DNA of 64,000 nt from Dryococelus australis. Taxonomy: Eukaryota > Arthropoda > Insecta > Phasmatodea > Phasmatidae. Each line of letters begins with the position of its first letter. The stretch's first letter is position 1. A model generated the notes under the pieces. That model was not told the origin of the DNA, made no database searches, and saw only the letters and a list, made by a program, of their open reading frames with translations. Below, one piece after another: positions 1 to 12,548 of the stretch. Position numbers and translations under genes: made by a program. The DNA lies in contig CM056994.1 of the NCBI GenBank assembly GCA_029891345.1, forward strand, positions 220,700,491 to 220,764,490. The letters are read 5' to 3'.

Positions 1-1804
1 TGCCTACCATTGCCAATCTCATGGCAACTACACCCATTGTTAAAGAAGGAAGAACGGTGGCGATGGGAACCCGAGCATCATGCGGAATTTCAAGCTTTCA
101 AGAACCGTTTTCCAGACATCAAGGGCTTCATCGGCCACAAGGAGAAGGATCCCTGATCCTACAGACCAACGCATGTTAAAACAGCATCGGCGCCATCCTA
201 TACCAAAAGGACCCTGACTGCAACCCAACTGGTGATAGACTATGCTAGCACATGGCTCAACACCACAGAACAATGCTATCACATCAACAAGCAAGAATGC
301 CTTGCCGTCATCTGGGCAGTCAGGAAATATCTGTGTTACTTGGAAGGCACTTGCTTCATCCTGCAGACAGACAGTAAAGCCATTCAGTGGCTAAGAGAGT
401 CCTGGAACATGATAGCCAAACTCGGTTGATGGGACTTATTCCTCAATGAATTCGACTTTGAAGTGCAGCACTACCCAGGGAAAACAAATTACCTTTCAGA
501 TGCCCTTTCCTGCCAACCGGACCTAGAAGACAAAGCAAAAGTGGACGGAGAAAGGGAACGGATGACACAACCCCCAACTCCGGACCACATCCCCAAAAAC
601 AGATCCATTTGCTACAACTGCAAATCAGCTGAAGCCAGCTAGAACGCTACCAGCAACAAGAACCAGACATCAAAGAACTCCTACAGAAGCATCCTCAGCG
701 GTACAAACTGTGTGACGACATTGTCTGGTACAAACTGTGTGAAGACGTTGTCTGGTCCCTCAGTAATCAACCCGGAGCCAAGTGGAGAATTCGGATACCG
801 CGTAGGATTTGCACGCCGATATCTGCCGGCATCACCACAATCACCCCAAAGCAGGTACCCGGGAAATGATTGCAGACAGTAGCACACTTTACATATGGGA
901 TGATATGTCAATACGCACATGGTTACACAACACACTGCAGGAACAAGGCCTCTCCTGTGAGACAACCAATGGTCAAACCTCAACGAACACGCACCCCATG
1001 GACGCTATCGCAGCCAATTTAATGGGGCCCTATCCTCAAAGCACTAAGGGAAACAGGTACCTACCGGTTAGTCATGACTGACTTCATCACATAATCTGAA
1101 ACTTCAACACAAAATTTCCTGCGCAGGGGTTACCCTCAATGTATCCTTACAGATAATGGGACCCAATTTTCGAGCAGGAAGTGGCTGACAGCCTGCCACA
1201 AGTGGGGAGCAGAAACCTAGATGACTCCCGGAGCAGAAACCTAGATGACTCCCGGAGCAGAAACCTAGATGACTCCCCTCTACCACCCACAAACCAACCC
1301 TACTGAGCGGAGGAACCAAAAGCACAATAAAAACATCCATCTCAGTGTGGGTGATGATCGCAAGCACTGGGATAGTCACATTCCCAAAATCTTCTTCATA
1401 CAGTTACAACACACAAACAAAGTAACTAACTCCAATCCAAGCCAACTCTAGACACTTCGACGCTCAGGGGATTGGCAATGGGAGAATGAACCGACCAAAA
1501 TCCTCGCCCTGAAGACTTCCGACTCGCTGCTCTGGCCTGCACAGACAACGTAAAGGATGCCCAAGAGGCCTACATCAAAAAGAAATATCCGCAACCACGT
1601 ACTGGTATCCAAGCCTTTGAAATGGGTGAAACCATCTTACAACGCAGCCACCCCCTGAGCAGAGGCCACAATCAGTTCAGCGCAGGTCTAGCCGAAAAGT
1701 GGGAGGCTCCCTACAAAATTGTCAGACATCAGGACAATATGTACTGGGCCGAGGATCACCACATACGTGTCTGCAAAGCCACGAGGGGACAAATGAGGCC
1801 CTAA
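1..1804 (+). pseudogene. Ty3/Gypsy pol fragment (RNase H and integrase), decayed
   Basis: This is the 3' half of a Gypsy polyprotein that enters from the left edge of the window. The order of parts is the RT-RNase H connection (about 1-230), the RNase H core (about 210-600, with ECLAVIWAVRKY and LQTDSKAIQWL), the integrase HH-CC region (about 800-960, with HHHNHPKAGT), the integrase core (about 990-1450, with ILTDNGTQF and HPQTNPTERRNQ) and an integrase C-terminal region (about 1620-1804, with AEKWEAPYKIV). Reverse transcriptase would lie outside the window. Frameshifts and stops break it many times, so it is not functional. The integrase core matches that of the minus-strand element at 54.2-58.5 kb closely (TERRNQ, LHLSVG), so both belong to one family. 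Confidence 0.93.
1206..1277 (+). repeat. Three tandem copies of a 24-bp unit inside the integrase
   Basis: Three identical, adjacent 24-base units start at 1206, 1230 and 1254 (unit begins ggagcagaaacctagatgac). The length is eight codons, so the integrase frame is kept, but each copy carries the same in-frame TAG. The array sits just before the HPQTNP motif of the integrase core. Confidence 0.97.
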
Positions 1805-3090
1805 CCCAGGGACGCCCTTGAAACAGAAGTACACGCAGCCGCCTCAATCATCTCCAAAATGCCGGACGACATTGAATAGCCAGTTACTTTCACTTCCCCA
1901 GAAGAAGAATGGCAACCGCCACCAACCAGAGAATCACCTACTCGATGCCTACAAGGGTGGAATTCCCAAAACCAAAAACAACAATCCATATGGATGATGC
2001 CCCCCACTCCAGTGGAATTTAAACGGAAGCAAGCACCAGAGAAGTCTCTTAGTGAAGTCCATTACATTGTGTGTCATGCAAAATGCACCCACACCAAGCC
2101 CAATCACCAAGAAATGCATCAACAGACAATGCCAGCACCCCCAGCTCCGGTGAAACCAACCCAGCAAGAGGACTGCAGCATCGCACAAAGTTGCAGCCGC
2201 CACCGGAACACTACCTCCCACAAGCAAGGCACCTGCTAGAACTACCAGTCAACACGAGGTTTTTCTCAAGGCCATAGTTCAGCTGGTACCTTCTGCCGCA
2301 ATCTACCTAGACAGTGCAGCCACACAACCAGCCGAAATGCCACCCAGCGCAGAGGCTGCCATGTTATGGCATTTTGATGCCAGGGCCATTTTCACGGCCT
2401 CTCTTCATGGACTTAAAGGAGGACCACTTATAGGCGCTGCCGAGATGGAAGTCACCACCCGACCTCTGACTCAGGCATCTCCAGTCGGAGGGGCAGGAGA
2501 AGATGTCCATCCACTGCTCACACAACTAATGTGGTCTCGGGATCGCCAGATTCCAGGGCCGCTCCACCAGCACAGCTCTCTGGATGAGGGGAAACCATAG
2601 ATGAGTCTACAGCCGGAGGGGCCGTACAAGAAAGTCATATTACAAGTCTGCCCTAGACGGTCGGCGAGGGCCTGGTGTTGCCCGAGACACTGGTCGAGCC
2701 GCCAGCGCAGCTAAAAGGACAAAAGAAGAGGATCCACAGCGAAACTGCCATAGAGCTAGAATCCATCCCTAGGCTTCTGGATCTGGCAGCTGCAGCCAGA
2801 GAGGTGGTAGCACCAACAGAACCACTACCTCCATCGACTACACAGTCAACAGCGAAGGTGTTTTCAGTCAAATGGGTGGGTGACACAGCCTCCACACTAC
2901 CCCTGACAGCAACGGAGCCACCTTACGCCGAGACCAAGAACCAGGCTCCTAACCTTGGACGAGCAAGAGTGCCACAAATCAGAGCCGCCAAATTTGAGGC
3001 CCTGTTCCAATCTCCAGCTTCGGTCTGAACAACCGAGGGGGTATGCGATGCAGCCTCCAGGCTGAAAGGAGAAAAAAGAAAAAACGAATT
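1805..3090 (+). pseudogene. 3' region of the Gypsy element, Pro/Thr-rich
   Basis: This region follows directly after the integrase of the element above. It reads as broken Pro/Thr/Ala-rich open stretches, the longest at 2675-3028 (118 codons including stop, with EPLPPSTTQSTAKVF). I recognise no domain. The base composition is GC-richer than what follows 3100 and continuous with pol, so I infer it belongs to the same element, either as a 3' reading frame or as untranslated sequence. A purine-rich tract at about 3064-3088 could be the polypurine tract before a 3' LTR, but no second LTR copy is in the window to test this. Confidence 0.5.
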
Positions 3091-3356
3091 TGAAAATGTT
3101 GAGTAGTAGGAGCAGAAGGGTCTGAATTTTTTTTATTTTGGCTTTTTGCACCCAAGTTATTTAATTAAAGTATTTTCCAAACATAGCACAATAGCAAAAT
3201 CACCACACATTAATGTAAAAAAGAATAATTTGTTCCATACTTACAAACAGGCGCCGGTGCTATTTTATTTTTAAAAAATTTTTCCCCTGGAAATTGTGGC
3301 AAAAATTATGGTGCTACTATACGTGAGTGCATACTATACTCAAGTAAACACGGTAC

Positions 3357-4197
3357 GCGTCGCTCAAAATAGTTGCACCTAACATCACTTGTATTTCAAA
3401 GCAAATGATTTCACCTGAAAATGTTATGCAAAACATTTTAACAAGGAATTATTATTTGTGAAGATGTTTTCTTTTGTGTTTAAAGGTTGTTTTATCTGGT
3501 AAGGTTGGTTTTTCATTGTATCTGACGTAAAATTAACATGACTTTAAAACTTAATATTTATTTAACTCAAAGGGCATCATCTTCGCGAATAAAATTATAT
3601 GCCCAAAAGCATATACTCTACCACTTGCCAGAAAAAAATTATTTGAACATAGAGCGACTTGTATTACAAGTATTAATTTTCAGTAAATTTTGTGGGGAAA
3701 TCGGAGGATTTATATTAATTTATTTCAATAGACACGTGTGTTTGAATAAATTGATAATATGTAAGTGCCTATTTGACACCTTTTGCCATCCAATAATGGG
3801 TGGGTAAAAACCCAGCTGAGTGTAGTGTAACTCATGACAGAGAAAACCAGAGGACATGGTTTAGAATGATTAATTATTAAAGACAGTGAAGAAATCAATT
3901 ATAATCGCCTCATTTGTGTCTCAAAATTACAAGTTTTCTTTACAGTAAAATATGATTAATTACTTTAAAAGACAGACATTTGCCACATGTACAAGATGTC
4001 GCCAACAGATAGCGGCATGGAGAGGTCATCCTCCCGCAGTCCCCCCCCCCCCCCCCCCCCATATTAAATCCAACAGACATGACACTGCCCAATGGATAAC
4101 TTCTCAATGGGCTCTTAGCTGATAGTGCATGTGGGACATATAAAATTTGACTAGCATTTGGTGTTATATTATTTGCATTTTCACATTTTCAGAGGGT
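3357..4197 (+). repeat. Dispersed repeat RepA, copy 1
   Basis: About 840 bp of AT-rich sequence that aligns along its length, in the same orientation, with 24437-25277. Shared landmarks are ttgctcaaaat-like starts, catcacttgtatttcaaagc, taacaaggaattattatt and aatgattaattattaaagac. Copy 1 contains a run of 20 C at 4041-4060 that copy 2 lacks. No reading frame or terminal inverted repeat was found, so the class is unknown. Confidence 0.85.
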
Positions 4198-4532
4198 TTG
4201 AAAGTTTTAGGTCAGCTTGCATTTTGTGTCTGATTACAATAAATTATATACAGTATTTTAAGACATTATTTATTTAAATGGGTCCAGGAAAAATGTTTTT
4301 AATATATTATTAACAGTAATACTTTTTCTGAAATTCAGTGTGAAGGGCATTGGTATCGGTTTTTGGTATAGTGGTATCGGCATCAGTATTGGAAAACATG
4401 CTATTGGAACAACCCTAATATTAAATGCAATCATTATTTTATTCTCCCTAAAGGTCGAGTCTTATTTCGTGGGCCGTCCACCGTGTCTTGCTTTCTTTCC
4501 ACAGGTTCACCTCTGTAACCTTTTTTATTGTA

Positions 4533-6213
4533 CAGTAAAATCCCTCTATTACAACCACACTTATTACGACCACCTCTCTAATACGACCCAATCCCGAGGA
4601 ACCATGAAAAGTTTGGGTCGAAAAAGTAGAAAATTTGAGGCACGTATAAAAAAGATAACAGCAATCCCTCACCAACTGCTGTATCTTGAACTGCGGTTTC
4701 AGTTACGGGCAGATTTGTTTTTGTAGACCTTTCCTCCAACCACGGTACTAGGTTCTATTATCCACGGTTTTCTGTCTATGGAAAACTAGCCCTTACTGAT
4801 GTTAGCGGTCGCACATTTCTCAAGCTACCATCACAGACTTTGACATTTGTTGTCCCAAGCAGTGTGAAGCAATAAATTACTTAATGCCAGAAGGGGACAC
4901 TGGTGTATTGTTCGAGGAAGTGAGAGGGGGGGGGGGGGGGGTTACTGCAGCCGCGTCAGTAAGGATTCTTCGTCCTACTCACATGCCGCCGCCTCTGCCT
5001 TACCCTCCCTGTCGTTTTTCGCTTTCATTATCCCTCGTCTTTTGCTGTAAAAACAGTGGCACATTACACAGACTAGTTTCTTAATCAGTGTATGTATGAT
5101 AACTTCAAATTTAATTCAATGCTCTTTTCTTCAATGATCATTTTTAAGTTTATGTTCGCCCACGCATATGTAATATGATAATTTTTTATGGTGGGCAATT
5201 GTTTTTTTTTTCTTGTGAGGTCAATTTTATGTGTAAAGTGAATAAAGATAAGTGTGTGCAAATAAAACGTGTTCTTATGTTACCGGTACCATATTATGGC
5301 AACTGAGGCCGTGTGCGTGTATAGCCAACGTCAAAAGTTTTTGATGAAAAATTCGGGATAATTCATATTTCAAGTAGACTGTACTAAATATTTATATTCC
5401 CATAAACACTGCCGGGCATCATCGTGCCAGTGCAGAGGCCAACACACCGCCTATATTTCGATAAATTCAACACATTGACGTGAATCGCATCTATCAGCAT
5501 GTTTTCCCAATGCCAGGCTGCTGTTAGGAAGTGAAGGTGAACCGGCCCTGTAATGACGACAGTGGTGGCGGGTTAGGGGCCGCCGCCCGCCATCTTGTAG
5601 CGACCGACTGACAGCTGCCCAGCCTGAGGATCTAGGACTGAGCTTCAGCATCAAACCACCATGCCTGCACCCAGACACGCTGTAGAGGATCTAGGCGCTC
5701 GCCCAGCTATGTACACGGCCACACCAAAGAGAGAACATGGTGCGCACACACGTATTGCGCAATGCCACATAAACTTTTTGATCGCTACGTGCCTCATAAC
5801 AATGTATGACCCACGAAACCTGCGTAACAGATCTTTAATAATAACTTTATATTTTAATAATACAGTCTAATCTTTTCACACACTTTCAATGGCCATGTCA
5901 TACTGTGTTTAAGCCTTCTTTTTTATGACAAGGGGTGGTCCAATATGCCTTTCTTGGGTATCAAAATAATTAGGAGACGTCCAGCTATTAAAATATACAT
6001 ACGAGTATTTATATTTAATTTAAAAATTGTTTTTTTATGTGCTAGAGACCACTGAACATGAACTTCATGCAAAAAATGCCAAGTTTGGAGGCATAGGGGT
6101 TAGGGCGTGGTCAAAATCAGCACAAAGTTTTCCAAATTTTTTATTACGGACCTTTCTCTATTACGACCCTATTCACGGGAACCGTGAGTGGTCGTACTAG
6201 AGAGGTTCTACTG
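4533..6213. mobile_element. Non-autonomous DNA transposon with 30-bp TIRs and TA target duplication
   Basis: The left end (CAGTAAAATCCCTCTATTAC) and the reverse complement of the right end (CAGTAGAACCTCTCTAGTAC) match over about 30 bp with a few mismatches, and the right end lies at 6213. Both ends are flanked by TA (4531-4532 and 6214-6215). The CAGTRRAAYC start with a TA duplication is typical of pogo/Tigger-like members of the Tc1/mariner superfamily. The roughly 1.7-kb interior shows no transposase frame, contains a G run at 4926-4941, and is probably non-autonomous or decayed. Confidence 0.8.
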
Positions 6214-7142
6214 TACGCATCCAAACCTTACAGCTGGTATAAGGCGGCACACTTTAAAAAAAACGAAGGCCATGAGCACTTTCCGACTCCAGCTACCCTT
6301 TCACAACACTAACCTTACTCAACCCAAGACGAAAGAAAAAAAAGAAGTAGCCGAAGTTTTATTCACAGCCTGGCACAACTGCACAACGAAAGAGAGAGAC
6401 AACATCAGTTTGACATGCGAGAGAGAGACAGCATTGTCTAGCCAGCCCGGCACTTCATGAATGACTCAGCGCCGCGGCAGTAACCTGCCACCCATGCGGT
6501 CAGCCAGCCAGCCACGCTGACGCCATGCACAGAGCAGAGAAAATGCACAGACCAAGGACAACTACAGAAGCCGATGGAGAAAGAAAAAATTGTTCTTGGG
6601 GGGACAGTTCTCCATTTCCTCAAAAGAACTTCTTTCTCGTCTTGTTCCTTCGCACAGATGAGCCTACGTTGTAACGGAGGGGGTTAGAATTGATGCATGA
6701 TGCCTTTTCAACAACGAATGATCGACTTCGCCTCATCAGTATGCATGCATTTGCCGGTTAATTCAACGGAGTTTGATTATTGTCACGCATCACGAGTCGT
6801 CAGGAATTTTACCGTCTACCCAAGGCAAAGGACAAATGCGCCAATGCCAGATTGTATTATTCACCGGCTGAGCCACTGAAGATATGCATTGGAATCATCC
6901 AAGTACCATAGTGCACCACCAGATGGCACCACCAGTATGATTACAGAGTCTTGCTCTTGGAACCAGCGCCGCCCCTGATGTCACATGTCAAGGAGATTCT
7001 ATGCCATGCTTACCACCTCCACAACTCCAGCCATTGGTGTACCGGCTAGAGTATGAATAGCGGGCCGAAACCCTCAAATGCCAGTCTGTTCTGTTCCTTC
7101 ACCGCACGCTCGTGTTGAAGGAACCATTGGCTCCCTGGCTCT

Positions 7143-7313
7143 CATCGCACTACTTGTGCCAAGGATCATACCAACTACCTTGTCTTCACCACATTCTTTG
7201 CCAAAGATTCCTACCTACATCTCGCCTTGTTTTCACCGCATTCTTTGCCAAAGATTCCTACCTACATCTCGCCTTGTCTTCACCGCATTCCTTGCCGAAG
7301 ACTTCCTACCATT
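7143..7313 (+). repeat. 47-bp tandem repeat within RepX
   Basis: Units begin at 7187, 7234 and 7281 with a period of exactly 47 bp (each starts caccRcattc and carries ttgccRaagA). A shorter, diverged unit of about 44 bp precedes at 7143. The start of the unit resembles a motif (ccgcactcctggtgccgaag) found singly in other RepX copies. Confidence 0.9.
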
Positions 7314-8615
7314 GTTGAACGTCGTGACATCCATTACACTGCTAGCCACTTCAGGGCCACATAGTAGAGTAGTCCAGTTTAAATTAGTATCATAACACTC
7401 ATCTACCCTGCCATTGTTAGCATAGGAACAGGTCGCCTTCATGTCTGTCTTAATGACATCTCTCCCGTAGTGTAATTCCTCTCCCAATACACATCATGCC
7501 AGTCTAAGGGATAGTAGGTGACCGGGGATTTTACTCATACTGCTATACACCAGTAGAGTACCCACACACATTCTGGATGGCCACCCTTTCTGTGCACTAT
7601 GGTATACAGAATGGGTGAGCCCTGACACTAGGTACTGCTTCCTGGCCTCAGCAAGAGCTTAACCTCATCCCTGCGGCACTCGCACATCTCCCACCGATGG
7701 AGCAGGGCCAAGAGTAATGTCACCTGCAGAAACAAACCACACCGGAGATTCCCACAGATCTCTTCGCAGTACCCGTCCGCCTCAGAGAGGAAACACACCT
7801 CATGTTCGCAACTTACTTAAGTGGACAAGATGCCTCTTTAGGAATAGCCAATCCACGTAAGTGGGGATTTCAGATACCAAAACCGACCGCAGCGACAGTA
7901 AACACCAGCGAAGTCCTGACCGCCAAACAACCACACACTCACGGCATTCCGATACTGCTAATTTCACTGGTTCAGCAATCACAGTAAAATCAGCTATCGT
8001 TCCGATACTACTGATAAGCACTGATGATCAGTGGCACTCGTTTCCACATGCCGCTGTACGGCACCATGCGCGAGGTTATATTGAATACTGAAAGCACTGA
8101 GTTTATCGATTCTGCAGGGGTTATGCAGTGTCAGTGAAACATGATTTTGGTAGGCGATTCTAGTTGTCATAGGTTCTCAGATATCTTTTAAATGTGTGTA
8201 TGGCAGGATCATTAAATACAAAATAGTCCTTACTGAAATTCCGAACACAAACAGTACAAAAATAAACTCAAAACAAAGTTACATGTTGTTAAAAGAATTA
8301 CCTTTCTGTAGTCAAACAATTATGAATAATTATTTTTATATCAAGATAAAAATAAGATGATTATTAAAATCATAATTTAATACATTTTATATCATTTTAA
8401 TGAATACTACTGCCGATCATTCTCAAAGGATGAAGTAAATGACTATCTATATATTTTATTGTTTACTGCTGACTGTTCCCTTACTGCTGAAGAACACGAT
8501 GAACCATCAGTGATTTCAGTGCTCATCAGCAGTAACAGAATGCGGCATTTAACTCAACCAAAGGTCAGACAATCGCCACAATATGCATCGCCCAGGTATA
8601 CCTGCAAAAATAATC

Positions 8616-8717
8616 CCACCAAAGCGCAAAGTGATACTTGCTGTACCCGACATTGTACCCTGCCACAAAGCTACCAGGCCCATTCTATACACAGAATGCA
8701 CTCCGGTACCATGTAAG
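8616..8717 (+). pseudogene. Conserved RepX peptide segment, copy A
   Basis: Read from 8616 the sequence gives a short open stretch with KVILAVPDIVP followed by KATRPILYT. Near-identical wording occurs at 62666-62784 (IVLAVRDFVP, KATRPVLYT) and 21324-21419 (VVHAIPDFV, PTRPTLYT). Substitutions between copies are mostly conservative and the frame is kept, which argues for past coding function. I do not recognise the protein family. Confidence 0.6.
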
Positions 8718-9255
8718 GATTACAGTCCTAAAACCAGAACCTGAATGCGGCTGACCTAGCACCCACCAAAACACCTTTAAATGGTGACATCCTTCTCAGC
8801 CTCAAGGCATCACGCGTCGACTCATAGTAAAGTTGGCAGCAAGTTAGGAGTAGTTCCAGGTCGTTACATCTGACTAGACACACTAATAAACATTAACAGC
8901 ATCTAAAATTCACAACTTTCATTTTGTTTTATGCACATAATAGTGTGAGAATCTGTATAAAATGATTAATTTGGGAGTTAATTTTGTGTTTTAGGTAGCA
9001 CACTGTTATCAGAAAGAATTGTGGTAATTCCAGCAAATATTTTCACAATTTTAATGTTTGCAGCAGGAGAAGAGTATTTACTAATATTACAATTAAATTA
9101 AATAACATATAATTTTAAAGGCATTTAAGCAAGGCATTTTCCTTTGTTGTGCCTGAAAATGCTATTTTTAATATTTCTCGTATAATTTAAAAATGATTTA
9201 ACACATGATGTTTGCCATAGATGTTGGACTAAATAGTTTTAGCTCATAGGGTTTC

Positions 9256-9500
9256 AGAGGCCACAGTAGCTAAGTGGTTAGACTGCTTACATCCCACCAA
9301 GGCGAACCAGGTTCAATCCCCTACTGGGCAACTCCCAGATATTCAAAACTAGAAATTGACTATGCCGCTGGTCAGTGATATTCTCGAAGATCTCCAGTAT
9401 CCCTCACCCTTGCATACCGAGGCTGCACAATTCTCACCTCATTTCACACTAATCGGCTCTCAGACATCGTTAAAATCTGCCCAAAGCTCTCAACTCGGAT
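9256..9500 (+). mobile_element. tRNA-derived SINE, copy 1
   Basis: The head carries a pol III box A (tagctaagtgg at about 9267) and a box B-like ggttcaatccc at 9310-9320, about 43 bp apart as in tRNA genes. The body then shares a tail (cacctcatt, aatcg, ggctctca, ctgcccaaa) with the minus-strand copy at 15855-16098. A true tRNA gene is unlikely, because the sequence runs on into the shared tail and no clean acceptor stem forms. Confidence 0.75.
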
Positions 9501-12461
9501 GGTTTCATTCCTATGGTGGGGGAAAATTCAAACCTTGCACGTATTTAATGACAAATGTTCTAACTAACGTGATGTGATATAATATGAGGAAATGAGACAA
9601 ATAATTTCCAAATGTCCGAATGTTTATTTCTAAATAGTAAAACATCACATCATCAGTGTTTGCAAAGATATATCATAGTTGAGCCCCGCTTTAACGAACA
9701 TGTAGGTAACAAAAACAGCTACCTGAAGTACAGGTTTTAAGGAAATGTCAAAAATACCAAACAATTATGAAAAGAGTAAAATATCCTTGCTAAAATTGAA
9801 TAAACTCCAAACCCTAATAAAATACTACATTAACTGGCCCATCGCAATAAAATGTTAGTGTTTCACAGTAGGTACCTTTAAACCAACTACTGAACCACAA
9901 AAAAAAAAAATGGTTAAAATCCGTTTAAAACTACCACTTGAGTTGACAATGCACATGTCTAACGAGTTAAGACTTCGCGCGACACATGACATCACGAAGG
10001 GCTCTTTTGTTCTTCACCCCTGCTTCCCCACCATGGCCGTCCCTCATCAAGTGCCTAGCTGCCCTCCCTCCCCTAGTAGCTGACATTCCACCATGTACGT
10101 ATAGCAACAGTGGTAGCTAATACAGTGTGGGTTACAGAACTTCCCTTTTCCCTCTCATGATCACCCTTGTCTTGTGACTATGCTGTATGCAATTTTGGAA
10201 CGATTTCCAATAGTGCTATTATAATTTTGATTTATGGATTTCCTTCATGGATTTTGAGTATGGATTGCAACAGGAATTGACTGCATTGCCTGTTAACGAC
10301 CTGCTTATACTTTTTTAAAAATGGAATACACTTTTATTTATGGTTTTAGACATCACACATTACTTCAACTCGCCTTGCTTCTCTGCTGCATGTGTCACAG
10401 TTCCTCTTGAAATGTAGGTCATGTTGTTCGCACCAGCTGTGTGCATGCCTGTCGGCTGACTTCACATGTGCCACTACGGGGCATCCATATGTTGGACAAA
10501 TGAAGGCATGATTGGTGCAGGGTACAAACAGTTGTTTGTTTATTTATTTATTTCACTTTAGTGATAAAATTGGCCTTCGCAATGGCTAAAAATGTATGAT
10601 GGCAAAAAAATATATCTATAGTACGAGCCACAATGTTTAAGTTTTTGTGAAGGTAAGAGGAAGTCCACTGCCTTGTGGGATGTATCCGAAAGACTTCTGC
10701 TTCTTGAAATAAGTTTGCGTTTCATTAATAAATACTCCTAATTTTTGTACAAAAAGGCTTTTGGAAATTGATTTCGCACTTGTTAAAAAAGCTAGGCAGC
10801 GCACAATGTTTAAACTTTATTTTTGTTAACTACAGATCGTTTATCGTCTTGTGGGGTACCATTTCATTTGCAGAACATCTGCCTAGTGAAATACTTTAGT
10901 TTTTAACATAAATAAAAGTGTTATTTTACACCATTGATGATGAAACAGTCTTAACTTGAAAAAAAATAAAATAAAAAATGTTATAACAACGTCTTGGTGT
11001 TGGGAGTGTTAAAATGGGTAAAATTTGAATGTATTGAAACTACGAAAAGATTTTCAGTAACGCTGACATTTTGTTAAATCAGGGTTTTAATGTATTTACT
11101 GAACTTAACGTGTACATATTTACAATGTACACTCAAGACAATCACAGGTTGTATCGTTATGTAGATAAATACAACAAACTTGTGAACAGCTGAATATATA
11201 CACACCACATGGCACTATTTACATTGAGATACTGCGGAACGATACGCAACAGGCTGAAAGTAGAAAATAACAGGTCTTTAAAAAGTGCTCACTTAACCGT
11301 GAACAGCCTTTACCATTTTTTAAAATTTGTTTGTAATTAAGTTTTTGATACCTCTGCAGATATTGCAACCATCTTAATACCATAGCCAAATGTGACTTTT
11401 GTACAGCTCTACTGAAACTAAATATACATGTTGCTTTGAAACATTTCAACATGGAGAAGATTTATTTCCTTACTTTAATACTACCGTATACGGTACATAT
11501 TATTAGAGCAAAGTGTTTTACTGTTTATGTTGTTTACCATAATAGTGATTATGTGATGTGTTTTTATTTATTGAGTAAACACAGCAGACTTGTGCAGCAG
11601 ATGTAAACATTACATGAAATCATATTGTAATGTTTATATTGATATGAGCTCAGAGGCTACACAATTGGGAGAAAGAAGAAATTACAAAATACTTTCAAAG
11701 TGTTTGCTTTATCATAAACAGTATACATATAACGTGACAAGCTCGCTTTCTTTCTACTCATTTTAACAAAATTAACCGTTTGTATAAATGGTCAACAATC
11801 GTTCACAAAATCAATCTATTACAATTACCAAATCAGAGTCCAAAAAACTAAGTATAACAAGTCGTCAACAAACTGTAACCTAAGATCAAGAGAAATCAAA
11901 ATTATAAAAACACAACCAAAGTGAGAAGGCAAGCGAGCGAGTGCACGGTGTCAGGACAAATACATGATGGTAGTCGTGTGCTGAAACATTCGGCTACCCG
12001 AAGTGGGAGGAATGAATAGGTGTACTGGAAGCCTAGGGTGGGTGGTAAAATTTATTTTTTAATATGTACTCCATCCAGTATAGTGCTCACCAAGAGAAAC
12101 ACAATGTGTAGTAACAAAAAAATTTGAAGAAATTTATTTTTTGACATATTTCCCTCAAATTTTCTACTTATTTCATACAAATTTTTTACAGACCCTCAAA
12201 AATTGTTTGTATTATAGAAAGAAGGTCACTATAAATAGAATCTATATAGAGGTTATATTGTACATCAAAACTGACTATTCAAGACAGTCTTCAAGTTTGA
12301 GTGTTCCCCTTCATTTATACTTGCCTTACAATTTACACTATTTTACATTTATCCCTAAGAAAGTGTAAAATAGGGGTTCAATTGTATAAATACAGTCACA
12401 CCCTTTGCTGGCTTAATGTTAATGCAATTCATGTAATAAATTTGTGATCATAATTTGTTAC
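9501..12461. other. Intronic AT-rich sequence, no recognisable gene
   Basis: This lies inside the inferred FOXRED1 transcription unit, after the last exon found. It is AT-rich with short stop-filled frames and no coding similarity that I can recognise. A sequence near 9684 (gagccccgctttaacgaaca) resembles a pogo/Tigger-type end, but no partner end was found. Confidence 0.6.
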
Positions 12462-12548
12462 CTGAAAAACATTCCAGTTGGATCAATGAGAAATGGAGCA
12501 CTCAAACCCGGGCCCTCTGGACAGTGAAAGCAATATTCATTCCTCTTC
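12462..12548 (-). CDS. FOXRED1: FOXRED1 exon: substrate-domain segment after the VPRK motif
   Basis: FOXRED1 is a mitochondrial FAD-dependent oxidoreductase (DAO fold) that acts as an assembly factor for respiratory complex I. This 87-nt exon starts after a clear acceptor (tattttacag) and ends at AG|GTAACA. It encodes KRNEYCFHCPEGPG followed by PFLIDPTGMFF, which matches the conserved KRYVY..HCP.GPGL.CPL..D..G.YFR block of animal FOXRED1. The first base completes the Arg codon begun at the end of the exon at 27840-27695, and the last two bases open the next split codon (phase 2). The preceding intron is about 15.1 kb. No stop or frameshift is present. The remaining C-terminal exons were not found down to position 1. 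Confidence 0.93.

Larger units (their letters stand above)
6650..8840 (+). repeat. Repeat family X (RepX), copy A
   Basis: This stretch aligns in patches, in the same order and orientation, with 60970-62890. Shared patches are a head around 6650-6980, a patch with ttccttcaccgcac at about 7095, one with gatggccacc at about 7575, a conserved peptide-coding patch at 8616-8717 and a tail around 8755-8835. The tail and the patch near 7830 also recur at 27395-27535. The position equivalent to a TATA box in copy B (61393) is degraded here (gagtatgaatag). It looks like an LTR-type or similar retroelement of unknown class; no RT was found. Confidence 0.6.

Noticed and set aside
4330..4430. A second hAT end (ggtatcggcatcagtattgg)
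   Set aside because: It resembles the 26-kb element but has no matching left end or 8-bp duplication.
9260..9330. A functional tRNA gene
   Set aside because: Box A and B are present but no acceptor stem pairs, and the sequence continues into a tail shared with a second copy at 16 kb; called a SINE.
9680..9710. Left end of a Tigger-type element (gagccccgctttaacgaaca)
   Set aside because: No inverted partner end or TA pair was found; recorded only as a resemblance.
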